DNA of 64,000 nucleotides from Allomuricauda sp. CAU 1633 (GTDB taxonomy: Bacteria > Bacteroidota > Bacteroidia > Flavobacteriales > Flavobacteriaceae). The DNA lies in assembly GCF_017313225.1 (NCBI RefSeq), contig NZ_JAFLNE010000002.1, forward strand, positions 186,001-250,000. The letters are read 5' to 3'. The notes below the pieces were generated by a model that searched no databases, was not told the DNA's origin, and was given only the letters and a program-made list of their open reading frames with translations. Below are positions 7,692-17,142 of this stretch, piece by piece. The position numbers and the translations under genes were made by a program. Within the stretch, counting starts at the first letter, position 1, and the number at the start of each line of letters is the position of its first letter.

Positions 7692-9218
7692 ATGAGTATT
7701 ACTGGGAAAAACTATATAGGAAACAAGTGTAGCGGAAATGGGGGTAATGGGTTCAAAACCATCAACCCCCATTTGAATATTGAAAACCCAACAACTTTCG
7801 TTGAGGCCACAACCGAAGAGGTTGAAGAGGCAGTTGAATTGGCGTGGAGCGCGTTTCGGGAGTATCGAAAAGTTCCAGGTGCCCAACGGGCCGCTTTTTT
7901 AAATGCCATTGCCGATGAAATCCTGGCCTTGGACCAAGAATTGGTGGATACCTATACCATGGAATCGGGCCTTCCTGAAGGTAGGGCCGTGGGCGAAAGG
8001 GGCAGAACCATTTTTCAACTGCGCTCCTTTGCCGATTTGGTAAGCAATGAAGATTGGCGGGAAAATACATTTGACAAGGCTGATCCAGACCGAAAGCCAC
8101 TTCCAAAAGAAGATTTAAGGAAAACCCTGATTCCTCTTGGGCCTGTGGCCGTATTTGGAGCCAGTAACTTTCCGTTGGCATTCTCCACAGCAGGAGGTGA
8201 TACGGCCAGTGCACTCGCGGCTGGATGCCCTGTAGTAGTAAAAGCACACCCCATGCATGCCGGAACCTCAGAACTTGTAGCCTCGGCCATCATAAAAGCC
8301 GCTGAGAAAACTGGTATGCCCAATGGGGTGTTTTCTTGTGTTAATGGTGGAATTGAAGTAGGTGTTACCCTCGTGAATCACCCTAAAACAAAAGCCGTAG
8401 GTTTCACAGGAAGTATCAATGGTGGTAGAGCTTTGTTCGATTTGGCCGCGAAGCGGGAAGAACCTATCCCTGTTTTTGCAGAGATGGGAAGTATCAATCC
8501 TGTGGTCATTACCCCTAATGCAATTGCTGAAAGGTCTGAGGAGATAACCAAGACCTACGCAGGTTCAATCACCTTGGGAACGGGTCAATTTTGTACAAAC
8601 CCAGGTTTGTTGTTGACCATCAAGGATGAAAACACCCAAGCATTTGTTGAGGAATTGGGGAGACAAGTAATCGCTATTGAACCGCAATGCATGTTGCACC
8701 CCAATATTAAGAGTGGGTTCGACAAAAATGGAGCTGGTATTTTAGAACAGCCTGGAGTGGAAGTGGTGGCTCAGCTAGAGGGTAATTTGAAGAATAATTG
8801 TGCTGCATCCATCATCGCGACCGTTTCTGGAACCGAGTTTTTGGCTAATCCTAAACTACATCACGAGGTGTTCGGCCCTTTTTCTTTGGTGGTACAATGC
8901 CAAGATGAAAGTGAATTGCTTGCGGTGATTGAAGGTTTGGAAGGTCAACTTACAGGAACCTTGATAGCGGAAAAGAATGATGACCTGGATTTACCTGAAT
9001 TGGTGGATACATTACAACAAAGAGTGGGTAGAATCCTGTATAACGGAGTTCCAACCGGAGTAGAGGTATGTCCAGCCATGCACCATGGAGGACCTTATCC
9101 AGCATCCTCGGATTCTAGATATACTGCAGTAGGTACCCATTCCATCAAAAGATGGGTGCGCCCCGTAAGCTATCAATCGTTTCCACAGGAACTATTGCCC
9201 AATTCTTTAAAAGGGTAG
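7692..9218 (+). CDS. Aldehyde dehydrogenase, probable 2-oxoglutarate semialdehyde (2,5-dioxovalerate) dehydrogenase
   Basis: A 508-residue NAD(P)-dependent aldehyde dehydrogenase. The NAD-binding segment contains FGASNFPLAFSTAGGDTASA and VGFTGSINGGRALFDLAAKR; the general base Glu264 sits in VFAEMGSINPVVI and the catalytic Cys301 in GTGQFCTNPG. The sequence type (AxNxP-containing, with GVEVCPAMHHGGPYPASSD near the end) is that of 2,5-dioxovalerate dehydrogenases, which oxidise the semialdehyde to 2-oxoglutarate in hydroxyproline and pentose-oxidative pathways. It abuts the previous gene with no spacer, so translational coupling is expected. The arabinose genes downstream are the isomerase type, which do not need this enzyme, so hydroxyproline is the more likely source of its substrate. 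Confidence 0.9.
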   Translation: MSITGKNYIGNKCSGNGGNGFKTINPHLNIENPTTFVEATTEEVEEAVELAWSAFREYRKVPGAQRAAFLNAIADEILALDQELVDTYTMESGLPEGRAVGERGRTIFQLRSFADLVSNEDWRENTFDKADPDRKPLPKEDLRKTLIPLGPVAVFGASNFPLAFSTAGGDTASALAAGCPVVVKAHPMHAGTSELVASAIIKAAEKTGMPNGVFSCVNGGIEVGVTLVNHPKTKAVGFTGSINGGRALFDLAAKREEPIPVFAEMGSINPVVITPNAIAERSEEITKTYAGSITLGTGQFCTNPGLLLTIKDENTQAFVEELGRQVIAIEPQCMLHPNIKSGFDKNGAGILEQPGVEVVAQLEGNLKNNCAASIIATVSGTEFLANPKLHHEVFGPFSLVVQCQDESELLAVIEGLEGQLTGTLIAEKNDDLDLPELVDTLQQRVGRILYNGVPTGVEVCPAMHHGGPYPASSDSRYTAVGTHSIKRWVRPVSYQSFPQELLPNSLKG

Positions 9219-9275
9219 TACATTTTTTAGCTTACTTTGCGTATAAGATTATAATACTGTTTTAACAGACAACAA

Positions 9276-10283
9276 GTGGCAAGAAAGACATTTTTTTGTG
9301 TTGATGCCCACACCTGCGGGAATCCCGTTCGTGTAGTGGCAGGAGGTGGTCCCAACCTTTTGGGCAAGAACATGAGTGAGAAAAGACAACACTTTCTCAA
9401 AGAATATGATTGGATTCGTAAGGGCTTGATGTTTGAGCCTCGGGGTCATGATATGATGAGCGGAAGCATCTTATTTCCTCCCCACAAGCCCGAAAACGAT
9501 TTTGCCATTCTGTTCATTGAGACCTCTGGTTGTTTGCCCATGTGTGGGCATGGGACCATCGGCACAATTACCATTGCCATAGAAGAAGGATTGATCGTAC
9601 CCAAGACACCGGGCAAAATTAGAATGGAAGCCCCAGCAGGATTAGTAGAAATAGAGTATCAGCAATCTGGCAAGAAGGTGGATTGGGTACGGTTGGTCAA
9701 CGTAAAATCGTACCTCGCAGCAGAAAACTTAACGGTAGAATGTCCAGAGTTGGGAGAACTTACGTTCGATGTCTCCTATGGTGGCAACTATTACGCCATT
9801 GTAGATCCCCAAAAGAATTTTAGTGGGGTTCATAATTTCACAGCTGCTAAAATCATTCAATACTCCAAAGTGGTCAGGGAGCGTATCAATGAAAAATATC
9901 CCGATATGTTCATTCATCCAGAAGATCCCACCATTCGGGATGTGAGCCACATGCTATGGACGGGTGACCCCATAGACCCAACGTCATCTGGTAGGAATGC
10001 GGTTTTTTATGGTGACAAGGCCATTGACCGCTCTCCCTGTGGTACAGGGACTTCGGCCCGTATGGCCCAATTGAACGCCAAAGGCAAGCTGAAAATAGGG
10101 GAGGATTTCATCCACGAGAGCTTTATCGGAAGCAAATTCATTGGTAGAGTGGTGGAGGAAACTACTTTGGGTGAAAAAAAGGCCATTATTCCCAGTATAC
10201 AAGGTTGGGCGCAAGTTACGGGCTATAACAATATCATCATTGATGATGATGACCCCTACGTCCACGGATTCCAAGTGTTGTAA
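9276..10283 (+). CDS. 4-hydroxyproline epimerase (proline racemase family)
   Basis: A 335-residue cytoplasmic protein of the proline racemase family. Both catalytic cysteines are present: Cys90 in LPMCGHGTIG and Cys255 in DRSPCGTGTSARMA. Two Cys residues exclude the Thr-containing dehydratase subgroup, and the MCGHGTIG type is usual for 4-hydroxyproline 2-epimerases, which turn trans-4-hydroxy-L-proline into cis-4-hydroxy-D-proline, the first step of the pathway. The only possible start is GTG at 9276: the frame has a stop at 9252-9254 and the conserved VDAHTCGNPVR segment begins eight codons after the GTG. It lies between the semialdehyde dehydrogenase and the D-amino-acid dehydrogenase in the same direction, with 57 and 24 base gaps. 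Confidence 0.93.
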   Translation: MARKTFFCVDAHTCGNPVRVVAGGGPNLLGKNMSEKRQHFLKEYDWIRKGLMFEPRGHDMMSGSILFPPHKPENDFAILFIETSGCLPMCGHGTIGTITIAIEEGLIVPKTPGKIRMEAPAGLVEIEYQQSGKKVDWVRLVNVKSYLAAENLTVECPELGELTFDVSYGGNYYAIVDPQKNFSGVHNFTAAKIIQYSKVVRERINEKYPDMFIHPEDPTIRDVSHMLWTGDPIDPTSSGRNAVFYGDKAIDRSPCGTGTSARMAQLNAKGKLKIGEDFIHESFIGSKFIGRVVEETTLGEKKAIIPSIQGWAQVTGYNNIIIDDDDPYVHGFQVL

Positions 10284-10307
10284 AATCATATTTCTTTCAA
10301 GTTTTAG

Positions 10308-11552
10308 ATGAAGAGAGTAGTTATAGTTGGTGGAGGTATTTCAGGACTCTGCAGTGCCTATTATTTGGTGCAAGAAGGATATCAGGTTACCATTTTGGAC
10401 AAATCGGATGTGTCCACAGGGGCTTCATTCATAAATGCGGGGTATATTACTCCAAGTCATTTTATTCCATTGGCGGCTCCTGGTATTATTACCCAGGGAA
10501 TGAAATGGATGATGAACAGTTCCAGTCCATTTTACATCCAACCCAGATGGGACGTTGATTTTTTCAAGTGGACGCTATTGTTTAAAAAATCAGCCAAAGC
10601 ATCCAAAGTAAAAAAGGCTATCCCAATTATAAAAGAACTCAATCTAAAGAGTAGGGATTTGTATGATGAGATGGTATCTGCTGTAGATTTCCCGTTTCAA
10701 TATGAAAAAAAGGGGCTGTTGATGGCCTACAGGACCACTAAAAGTGAAGAAGAAGAACTTGAGGTAGCTGAAATGGCGGTCAAGGAGGGGTTGGATGCTG
10801 TGGCATTATCCAAAGATGAAGTCCATAAAATGCAGCCAGTATTTTCCGATGAGGTTATTGGTGCAGTGCATTATAAGTGCGATGCCCACATGACCCCCAA
10901 TTATTTTATGGAGCAAATGAAAACTTGGTTAAAATCCCAAGGAGTCATTTTTGAATTCAATCAAGCTGTTGAGGATTTTGTAATCAAGGATAAAAAGGTA
11001 ACTGCTGTAAAAACAAAAGATGCCGTCTTTGGAGCCGATGAATTTGTGTTGGCCAGCGGCACTTGGACTTCAAAATTGGCAAAATCGCTTAATCTCTATG
11101 TTCCTGTGCAAGGTGGAAAAGGATACAGCATGGATGTGAGTCGGAATACGGGAATTACCATGCCAGCTATTTTGGTGGATGCCAAAGTGGCGGTGACGCC
11201 CATGGAAGGTTTTACTCGTTTTGCGGGGACCATGGAATTTTCAGGAAACAACTCCATTGTGCGAAAAGAACGTGTTGAGGCTCTCGCCGGGGCCGTAAAA
11301 AACTATTATGCCGACTTTGAAATCAATCAGGATGAAAAAGATAGGGCGACTTCAGGGCTTAGGCCTGTTTCTCCAGATGGACTTCCATACATTGGCAAGA
11401 CTTCAAAATATGATAATTTGACCATTGCTGCAGGTCATGCCATGATGGGATGGAGCCTAGGTCCCATTACCGGTAAATTGGTGGCGGAGAGTATAAAGAA
11501 AACAACGTCATCAGTAGATTTAAAACCTCTTTCCCCAGAAAGATTCCGATAG
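10308..11552 (+). CDS. FAD-dependent D-amino-acid dehydrogenase, probable cis-4-hydroxy-D-proline dehydrogenase
   Basis: A 414-residue DAO/DadA-type flavoprotein. The FAD Rossmann motif is at the very N-terminus (VVIVGGGISGLCSAYYL, then TILDKSD), so there is no export signal. Later family marks are GGKGYSMDV, TSGLRPVSPDGLPYIGKT and AAGHAMMGWSLGPITGKLVAE, the C-terminal FAD-binding block. It should oxidise cis-4-hydroxy-D-proline to 1-pyrroline-4-hydroxy-2-carboxylate, passing electrons to the membrane quinone pool. As the last gene of the four-enzyme set it completes the path L-Hyp to 2-oxoglutarate. Activity on other D-amino acids cannot be ruled out from sequence. A candidate terminator lies 40 bases after the stop. 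Confidence 0.9.
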   Translation: MKRVVIVGGGISGLCSAYYLVQEGYQVTILDKSDVSTGASFINAGYITPSHFIPLAAPGIITQGMKWMMNSSSPFYIQPRWDVDFFKWTLLFKKSAKASKVKKAIPIIKELNLKSRDLYDEMVSAVDFPFQYEKKGLLMAYRTTKSEEEELEVAEMAVKEGLDAVALSKDEVHKMQPVFSDEVIGAVHYKCDAHMTPNYFMEQMKTWLKSQGVIFEFNQAVEDFVIKDKKVTAVKTKDAVFGADEFVLASGTWTSKLAKSLNLYVPVQGGKGYSMDVSRNTGITMPAILVDAKVAVTPMEGFTRFAGTMEFSGNNSIVRKERVEALAGAVKNYYADFEINQDEKDRATSGLRPVSPDGLPYIGKTSKYDNLTIAAGHAMMGWSLGPITGKLVAESIKKTTSSVDLKPLSPERFR

Positions 11553-11592
11553 GCTTTTCCTTAAATTTTCTAAATTGTAAAGGGGATTGTTT

Positions 11593-11614
11593 TTGGCCCC
11601 AATTTTCGGGCCAA
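11593..11614 (+). terminator. Candidate terminator after the hydroxyproline operon
   Basis: A perfect 7-bp stem (TTGGCCC / GGGCCAA) with an 8-base loop is followed by a short T-rich tail. It sits 40 bases after the D-amino-acid dehydrogenase stop and 125 bases before the S9 peptidase start, which probably has its own promoter in the remaining spacer. The T tract is short, so termination could be partial. Confidence 0.5.
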
Positions 11615-11738
11615 TTTCCAATTTACACACTCTTTTTCATTGTAAATGAAGTGTTAAGGGTAACATAGTATCAGTATCAGTTAATAATGACTGAAAACAG
11701 ATAGGAGATTATCTCTAGTTTTAAGCATAATTTTAAAT

Positions 11739-13988
11739 ATGGGATCTTTTGCGAAAAAAATAAGTGTATTTTTTATACTTATAACCTGTGGAACCACATT
11801 GGCCCAGGGCACATTAAAGGAATATAAAAAGGCGATTATTGTGGATTCGCTTTTTAGGGATAAGGTATACAATTCCCCTTCTTCTTTTCATTGGTTGGAT
11901 ACTGATTTGATGTGGTATGTGAACAATTCCACCGATGGAAAAAAATATCTACTGGTTGACCCGGAACAGAAGACCCAAAAGGAATGTTTTGACCACAATG
12001 CCTTGGCCTCTTTACTATCCAAAGAATTCAATGAAGAGGTTGACTCAAAGGATATCGATATCAGTAGATTGGAATTCAATGAAGACCTCTCTGAACTTAC
12101 TTTTGTTTATGGTGAAGCCAAGGTTTCCTATAATCTAAAAACCAATGCCTTAAAAGTAATTGACCCTGAAGGGGGTAAACGAGATTCCAATAGAAGGTAT
12201 TGGGGCAATAGGTTTGATGAGAAAAGTAACCCGCCGGTAATTTCGCCAGATTCTACCAAGACCGCTTTTATTAAAAATGACAATCTGTATATTAAGGACA
12301 ATGCCACAGATGAGGAAACCCGTTTGAGCTACGATGGAGCTCCCGGCTTTTACTATTCAACCTATATAAAGTGGTCACCCGATGGCAAAAAGATTATGGC
12401 GTACAAAGTACGGCCGGGGGATGACCGCAAGATTTATTTTGTGGAATCCAGCCCAGAAGACCAGTTTCAACCCAAATTACAGTCCCGTGATTATCTAAAG
12501 CCTGGTGATGAGTTGCCATTTAAGAGTCCGCAATTGTTTTTGGTGGATTCCAAAAAGCATATTCAAGTGCCCACGGATGAGTTTAGCCATCAATTCGGTT
12601 TAAACCGCATCGATTGGAGAGAAGATAGCAGTGCTTTCACCTTTGAATACAATCAAAGAGGGCATCAAGCGTATAAGGTCGTTGAAGTGGATGCCTTAAC
12701 TGGAAAATTGAAGGTCCTGGTTAATGAAACCAGCGACACCTTTATCGATTACAGCAGCAAAAAATACCGTTATGATGTGGCCGATGGTAAAGAAATGATT
12801 TGGACTTCGGAACGGGATGGTTGGAACCACATTTATCTGTATGATGACAATGGTCAGGTAAAAAAACAATTGACCAAAGGCGAATGGGTGGTTCGCGAGG
12901 TGATTCATGTGGATGAAGATAACCGAGAGGTTTATTTCACGGCCAGTGGAGTGGACAAGGACCAAGATCCATATTTCTTGCATTATTTCAAGGTGGATTT
13001 TGATGGAAAGAACCTTACCCGTTTCACCAAAGAGGATGGAAACCACAACGTAACTTTTTCAGAGGACTATACCTACTATGTAGACCAATATTCCAAAGTG
13101 GATACGCCCCCTGTGACTGTATTGAAATCAGCTGCTAAAAGCAAAAAATTAATGGACCTACAACTAGCGGACCACTCGGAACTTTTAAAAGAAGGTTGGA
13201 TCGCCCCAGAGATCTTTACAGCAAAAGGGCGTGATGGTGTCACCGATATTTGGGGCGTCATTATTCGTCCTACCTCTTTTGACCCCAACAAAACCTATCC
13301 GGTTATAGAATACATTTATGCCGGGCCACACAGCTCTTTTGTTCCCAAAGATTTTAGATCGTACTACTGGTCCATGTCTTCCATAGCCGAGTTGGGCTTT
13401 ATTGTGGTTCAGATTGATGGCATGGGAACGTCCAATAGATCAAAAGCGTTCCATGATGTATGCTGGCAAAACCTAAAAGATGGCGGTTTCCCGGACAGAA
13501 AATTGTGGATCAAGGCCGCAGCCCAAAAATATCCATACATGAATGCTGAGAAAGTGGGCATCTTTGGGACATCGGCTGGGGGCCAGAACTCTGCTGCCGC
13601 CTTGGTGTTCAATTCAGATTTTTATGATGTGGCGGTTTCTTCCTGTGGGTGTCACGACAACCGAATGGATAAAATTTGGTGGAATGAGCAATTTATGGGA
13701 TACCCTATTGGTCCTCACTATGCAGCCTCTTCCAATATTGAGAATGCCGCCCAAATGGGTGGTAATTTAATGCTTATCTTAGGTGAAGTTGATGACAATG
13801 TGGATCCCTCCACAACCATGCAATTTGCCAATGCCCTTATAAAAGCCAATAAGAACTTTGAACTGGTTACCATACCCGGTATGGGGCATTCATCCGGTGG
13901 TGATTTTGGGGAACGTAAGCGTAAAGACTTTTTCGTAAAGCATTTAATGGGCGTTGATCCCCCTTCTTGGGAGGAAGTTTACGAATAG
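11739..13988 (+). CDS. S9 family peptidase, dipeptidyl-peptidase IV-like
   Basis: A 749-residue exported peptidase with a signal peptide (FFILITCGTTLAQG). The N-terminal ~500 residues form the DPP-IV-type beta-propeller (for example MIWTSERDGWNHIYLYDDNG), and the C-terminal part is the prolyl oligopeptidase hydrolase domain. The catalytic triad is readable: Ser612 in FGTSAGGQNS, Asp685 or Asp686 in GEVDDNVDPS, His717 in GMGHSSGGD. DPP-IV enzymes release X-Pro (and sometimes X-Ala or X-Hyp) dipeptides from peptide N-termini. Placed between hydroxyproline catabolism and arabinofuranosidases, it is a good candidate for trimming Pro/Hyp-rich peptides in the periplasm. The peptide preference is inference; the fold and catalytic residues are direct. 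Confidence 0.92.
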   Translation: MGSFAKKISVFFILITCGTTLAQGTLKEYKKAIIVDSLFRDKVYNSPSSFHWLDTDLMWYVNNSTDGKKYLLVDPEQKTQKECFDHNALASLLSKEFNEEVDSKDIDISRLEFNEDLSELTFVYGEAKVSYNLKTNALKVIDPEGGKRDSNRRYWGNRFDEKSNPPVISPDSTKTAFIKNDNLYIKDNATDEETRLSYDGAPGFYYSTYIKWSPDGKKIMAYKVRPGDDRKIYFVESSPEDQFQPKLQSRDYLKPGDELPFKSPQLFLVDSKKHIQVPTDEFSHQFGLNRIDWREDSSAFTFEYNQRGHQAYKVVEVDALTGKLKVLVNETSDTFIDYSSKKYRYDVADGKEMIWTSERDGWNHIYLYDDNGQVKKQLTKGEWVVREVIHVDEDNREVYFTASGVDKDQDPYFLHYFKVDFDGKNLTRFTKEDGNHNVTFSEDYTYYVDQYSKVDTPPVTVLKSAAKSKKLMDLQLADHSELLKEGWIAPEIFTAKGRDGVTDIWGVIIRPTSFDPNKTYPVIEYIYAGPHSSFVPKDFRSYYWSMSSIAELGFIVVQIDGMGTSNRSKAFHDVCWQNLKDGGFPDRKLWIKAAAQKYPYMNAEKVGIFGTSAGGQNSAAALVFNSDFYDVAVSSCGCHDNRMDKIWWNEQFMGYPIGPHYAASSNIENAAQMGGNLMLILGEVDDNVDPSTTMQFANALIKANKNFELVTIPGMGHSSGGDFGERKRKDFFVKHLMGVDPPSWEEVYE

Positions 13989-14061
13989 AAGAATAAAACT
14001 AAACTAAACATAAACAGTAAGTAACTATCAGTTGATTAACATTGTGGAAAAGGATATAATT

Positions 14062-17000
14062 ATGAGATTAAATAAGTTGTTCGTTGGTGTAGTATTGGTT
14101 TTTTGTGCTTTGGGCACGACCAGCGTAATGGCACAGGAAGGCGATCAGATATTGGACGGTATTGGTGAAACAGGATTGATCGCCAGGTATGTTTTTGATG
14201 GTGACACTAAAGATTGGTCAAGAAATAACTTGCACGCTACCCTTGAAGGTTCAGAACCCATTTTTGTGGATGACGAATACTTTAACAAAGTACTTTCCCT
14301 GCCTAAGGACAAGGAAGCGTTCATTACGATTCCCGGTGAAGCGGTGACCAATGAGGAATCCATCAGTATTACAGGGTGGGTGCATATTGAATCGCCACAA
14401 CCTGGCGCGCGACTTTTTGATTTTGGAACCAGTACCAAATCCCACTTTACAATTGCCCCTACCGGAACCCAAGACAAAAAGGGCGTACAAGTTGAACTTT
14501 CTTCAACCAAAGGAGATGCATACAACACCAGTTCCTCAGCCTTGGAAACCGGTAGGTGGAACCATTTGGCCGTTGTCATCAATATTCCTTCCAAAACGGT
14601 GAATACCTATGTCAATGGAAGAAAAGCTGGTGAAGCAACAGATGTGGAACTGATTTTGGAGCAGGTTTTCGATTTTGAAAATGGGGACAATAATAAACTC
14701 TACATTGGAAAGTCATTAGGGAGCAATGACCCTTACCTGACCGCTAAATTGCATGATTTCAGAATCTACAGAATTCCTTTGAGTGAAGGGCAAGTGGTTC
14801 GAATCCTTCGTGGGTCGTTTAGAGGAAATGGAGATGACGATGAAAGAAAAGAAGAAGTCAATCTTCCCCAATTTGCCCCAGAAACACCTCAGTTGTATAA
14901 TGAATACCTGACTGCAGTATCTGAAGTACAGGTAGAAACTGTAGTTGGTTTTTTACCAAGATTACCCCGTTTTGTGCAAGGGACTTACGGAAATGGTGTA
15001 AAGGGACCCAAGGAAGTGCGTGTGCTTTGGCCAGCACCTATTGACAATTCGCAAGTAAGTCAGCCGGGCAAGTATACCATAACCGGAAGTATTTCTGGAA
15101 CGGATTTAAAACCTAAAGCAACGGTGACCGTAAAAGCAGCGCTAGCGGCTTCAACCCCTAGTCGTACCTTGGAAGGTTTTGAACTTAATCAGGTATCCTT
15201 AAATTCTGATGGTCACGGGCATCAAACAAAATTCATTGAAAACCGGGATAAGTTCATCAATACTTTGGCGGAGACAGACCCTGATTCGTTCTTGTACATG
15301 TTCCGAAATGCGTTTGGACAAGAACAACCGGCAGATGCCACTCCATTGCGTGGCTGGGATAGTCAAGAGACCAAACTGCGTGGCCATGCCACTGGGCATT
15401 ATTTGACTGCCATTGCCCAAGCCTACGCCAGTACCGATTATGATGCAGCTTTACAGTCGAATTTTGCTGAGAAAATGAATTATATGGTGGATGTACTGTA
15501 TGATTTATCCCAAATGGCAGGAAAACCGCAAGAAGTTGGAGGACCTCATGTGTCCGACCCAACCGCTGTTCCCCCAGGTCCAGGTAAAGAAGGGTATGAT
15601 TCAAATTTAAGTGAAGATGGTATCCGCACGGATTACTGGAACTGGGGTGAAGGGTTCATCAGTGCCTATCCACCCGATCAATTCATCATGTTGGAAAATG
15701 GTGCTTCGTATGGAGGTCAACCCACCCAAGTTTGGGCACCTTACTACACCTTGCACAAAATTTTGGCAGGGTTGATGGATATTTATGACGTAAGTGGTAA
15801 CGAAAAAGCCTTGGATATTGCCAAAGACATGGGAACTTGGGTGCATGCTCGATTGAGCCAAGTACCTACTGATACCCTCATCAGTATGTGGAATACCTAT
15901 ATTGCAGGCGAGTTTGGCGGTATGAACGAGGCCATGGCACGTTTGTACAGAATGACGAACGACCACCAATATCTTGAAGTAGCCCAATTGTTCGATAATA
16001 TTAAAATGTTCTTTGGAGATGCAGAGCATTCTCATGGATTGGCGAAAAATGTGGATACTTTCCGTGGTCTTCATGCCAATCAGCATATTCCACAGATCAT
16101 GGGAGCCTTGGAAATCTATCGCGATTCCAATGCACCAGAATACTTTCATGTGGCCGATAACTTTTGGTACAAGGCCAAAAATGATTACATGTATAGCATT
16201 GGGGGAGTGGCTGGAGCCCGTAACCCTACAAACGCTGAATGTTTTATTGGTCAGCCAGCAACTTTGTACGAAAACGGTTTTTCCGCAGGCGGCCAAAATG
16301 AAACCTGTGCTACCTATAATATGCTGAAATTGAGCCGAAATCTATTTCTATTTGATCAGCGTGCAGAATTGATGGATTATTACGAGCGCGGATTGTACAA
16401 CCACATCCTTGCTTCCGTGGCAGAAGATAGTCCGGCCAATACCTATCACGTTCCATTGCGTCCCGGTTCCGTGAAGCGTTTTGGCAATTCAAACATGACC
16501 GGATTTACCTGTTGTAATGGTACCGCTTTGGAAAGTAGTACCAAGCTTCAGAATTCAATCTATTTCAAAAGTCAGGATGAAAACGCATTGTATGTGAATC
16601 TTTATATTCCTTCCACATTAAAATGGACCGAGAAAAACATCACTGTTGAGCAAAAAACAGCTTTCCCAAAAGAAGATAATACCCAATTGAGCATAAAAGG
16701 TAAAGGAAAATTTGACTTGAAGGTGCGTGTACCGCAATGGGCAACCAAAGGTTTTTTCGTGAAAATCAATGGCAAAACCGAAAAAGTCAATGCAACTCCT
16801 GGTTCCTATCTAACCTTGTCCCGAAAATGGAAGGATGGCGATATTGTGGATATACAAATGCCATTTGAATTTCATTTGGATCCTGTTATGGATCAGCAGA
16901 ATATAGCCAGCCTTTTCTACGGACCTGTGTTGTTGGTGGCCCAAGAGCCAGAACCAAGGGACGATTGGCGTAAAGTAACTTTTGATGCTAAGGACATCGG

Positions 17001-17118
17001 TAAAAACATAAAAGGAGACCCAAAAACATTGGAATTCAACATAGATGGGGTAGCGTTTAAGCCCTTCTATGAAACGTATGGACGTCATTCTGTGTACCTG
17101 GATGTTACCTTGGAATAA
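14062..17118 (+). CDS. Large exported GH127/GH146-type beta-L-arabinofuranosidase with LamG-like N-domain
   Basis: The frame opens with a TTG at 14032, but the ATG at 14062, preceded by an AAAAGG ribosome-binding sequence, starts a clean signal peptide (VGVVLVFCALGTTSVMAQ). The 1018-residue product has a concanavalin A/LamG-like domain (about 30-245; WVHIESPQPGARLFDFG, KLHDFRIYRIPLSEGQV), an Ig-like linker (about 290-365) and a DUF1680/GH127-like (alpha/alpha)6 barrel to the end. The zinc-thiolate active site typical of GH127/GH146 is intact: Glu747 and Cys749 in GGQNETCATYN, Cys817-Cys818 in FTCCNGTALE. These enzymes cleave beta-L-arabinofuranosides, as in hydroxyproline-linked arabinooligosaccharides or side chains of pectin. 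The LamG domain may bind carbohydrate. It is 43 bases after the S9 peptidase start of gap, with no terminator seen between. Confidence 0.9.
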   Translation: MRLNKLFVGVVLVFCALGTTSVMAQEGDQILDGIGETGLIARYVFDGDTKDWSRNNLHATLEGSEPIFVDDEYFNKVLSLPKDKEAFITIPGEAVTNEESISITGWVHIESPQPGARLFDFGTSTKSHFTIAPTGTQDKKGVQVELSSTKGDAYNTSSSALETGRWNHLAVVINIPSKTVNTYVNGRKAGEATDVELILEQVFDFENGDNNKLYIGKSLGSNDPYLTAKLHDFRIYRIPLSEGQVVRILRGSFRGNGDDDERKEEVNLPQFAPETPQLYNEYLTAVSEVQVETVVGFLPRLPRFVQGTYGNGVKGPKEVRVLWPAPIDNSQVSQPGKYTITGSISGTDLKPKATVTVKAALAASTPSRTLEGFELNQVSLNSDGHGHQTKFIENRDKFINTLAETDPDSFLYMFRNAFGQEQPADATPLRGWDSQETKLRGHATGHYLTAIAQAYASTDYDAALQSNFAEKMNYMVDVLYDLSQMAGKPQEVGGPHVSDPTAVPPGPGKEGYDSNLSEDGIRTDYWNWGEGFISAYPPDQFIMLENGASYGGQPTQVWAPYYTLHKILAGLMDIYDVSGNEKALDIAKDMGTWVHARLSQVPTDTLISMWNTYIAGEFGGMNEAMARLYRMTNDHQYLEVAQLFDNIKMFFGDAEHSHGLAKNVDTFRGLHANQHIPQIMGALEIYRDSNAPEYFHVADNFWYKAKNDYMYSIGGVAGARNPTNAECFIGQPATLYENGFSAGGQNETCATYNMLKLSRNLFLFDQRAELMDYYERGLYNHILASVAEDSPANTYHVPLRPGSVKRFGNSNMTGFTCCNGTALESSTKLQNSIYFKSQDENALYVNLYIPSTLKWTEKNITVEQKTAFPKEDNTQLSIKGKGKFDLKVRVPQWATKGFFVKINGKTEKVNATPGSYLTLSRKWKDGDIVDIQMPFEFHLDPVMDQQNIASLFYGPVLLVAQEPEPRDDWRKVTFDAKDIGKNIKGDPKTLEFNIDGVAFKPFYETYGRHSVYLDVTLE

Positions 17119-17142
17119 CCGAACCACCTAAAACAAAACTGT

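Noticed and set aside
15607..16296. 229-codon minus-strand frame inside the large GH127-type gene
   Set aside because: Antisense to a well-supported enzyme with intact active-site residues; the translation has no domain character and is rich in Cys/His/Ile from reversed codons.
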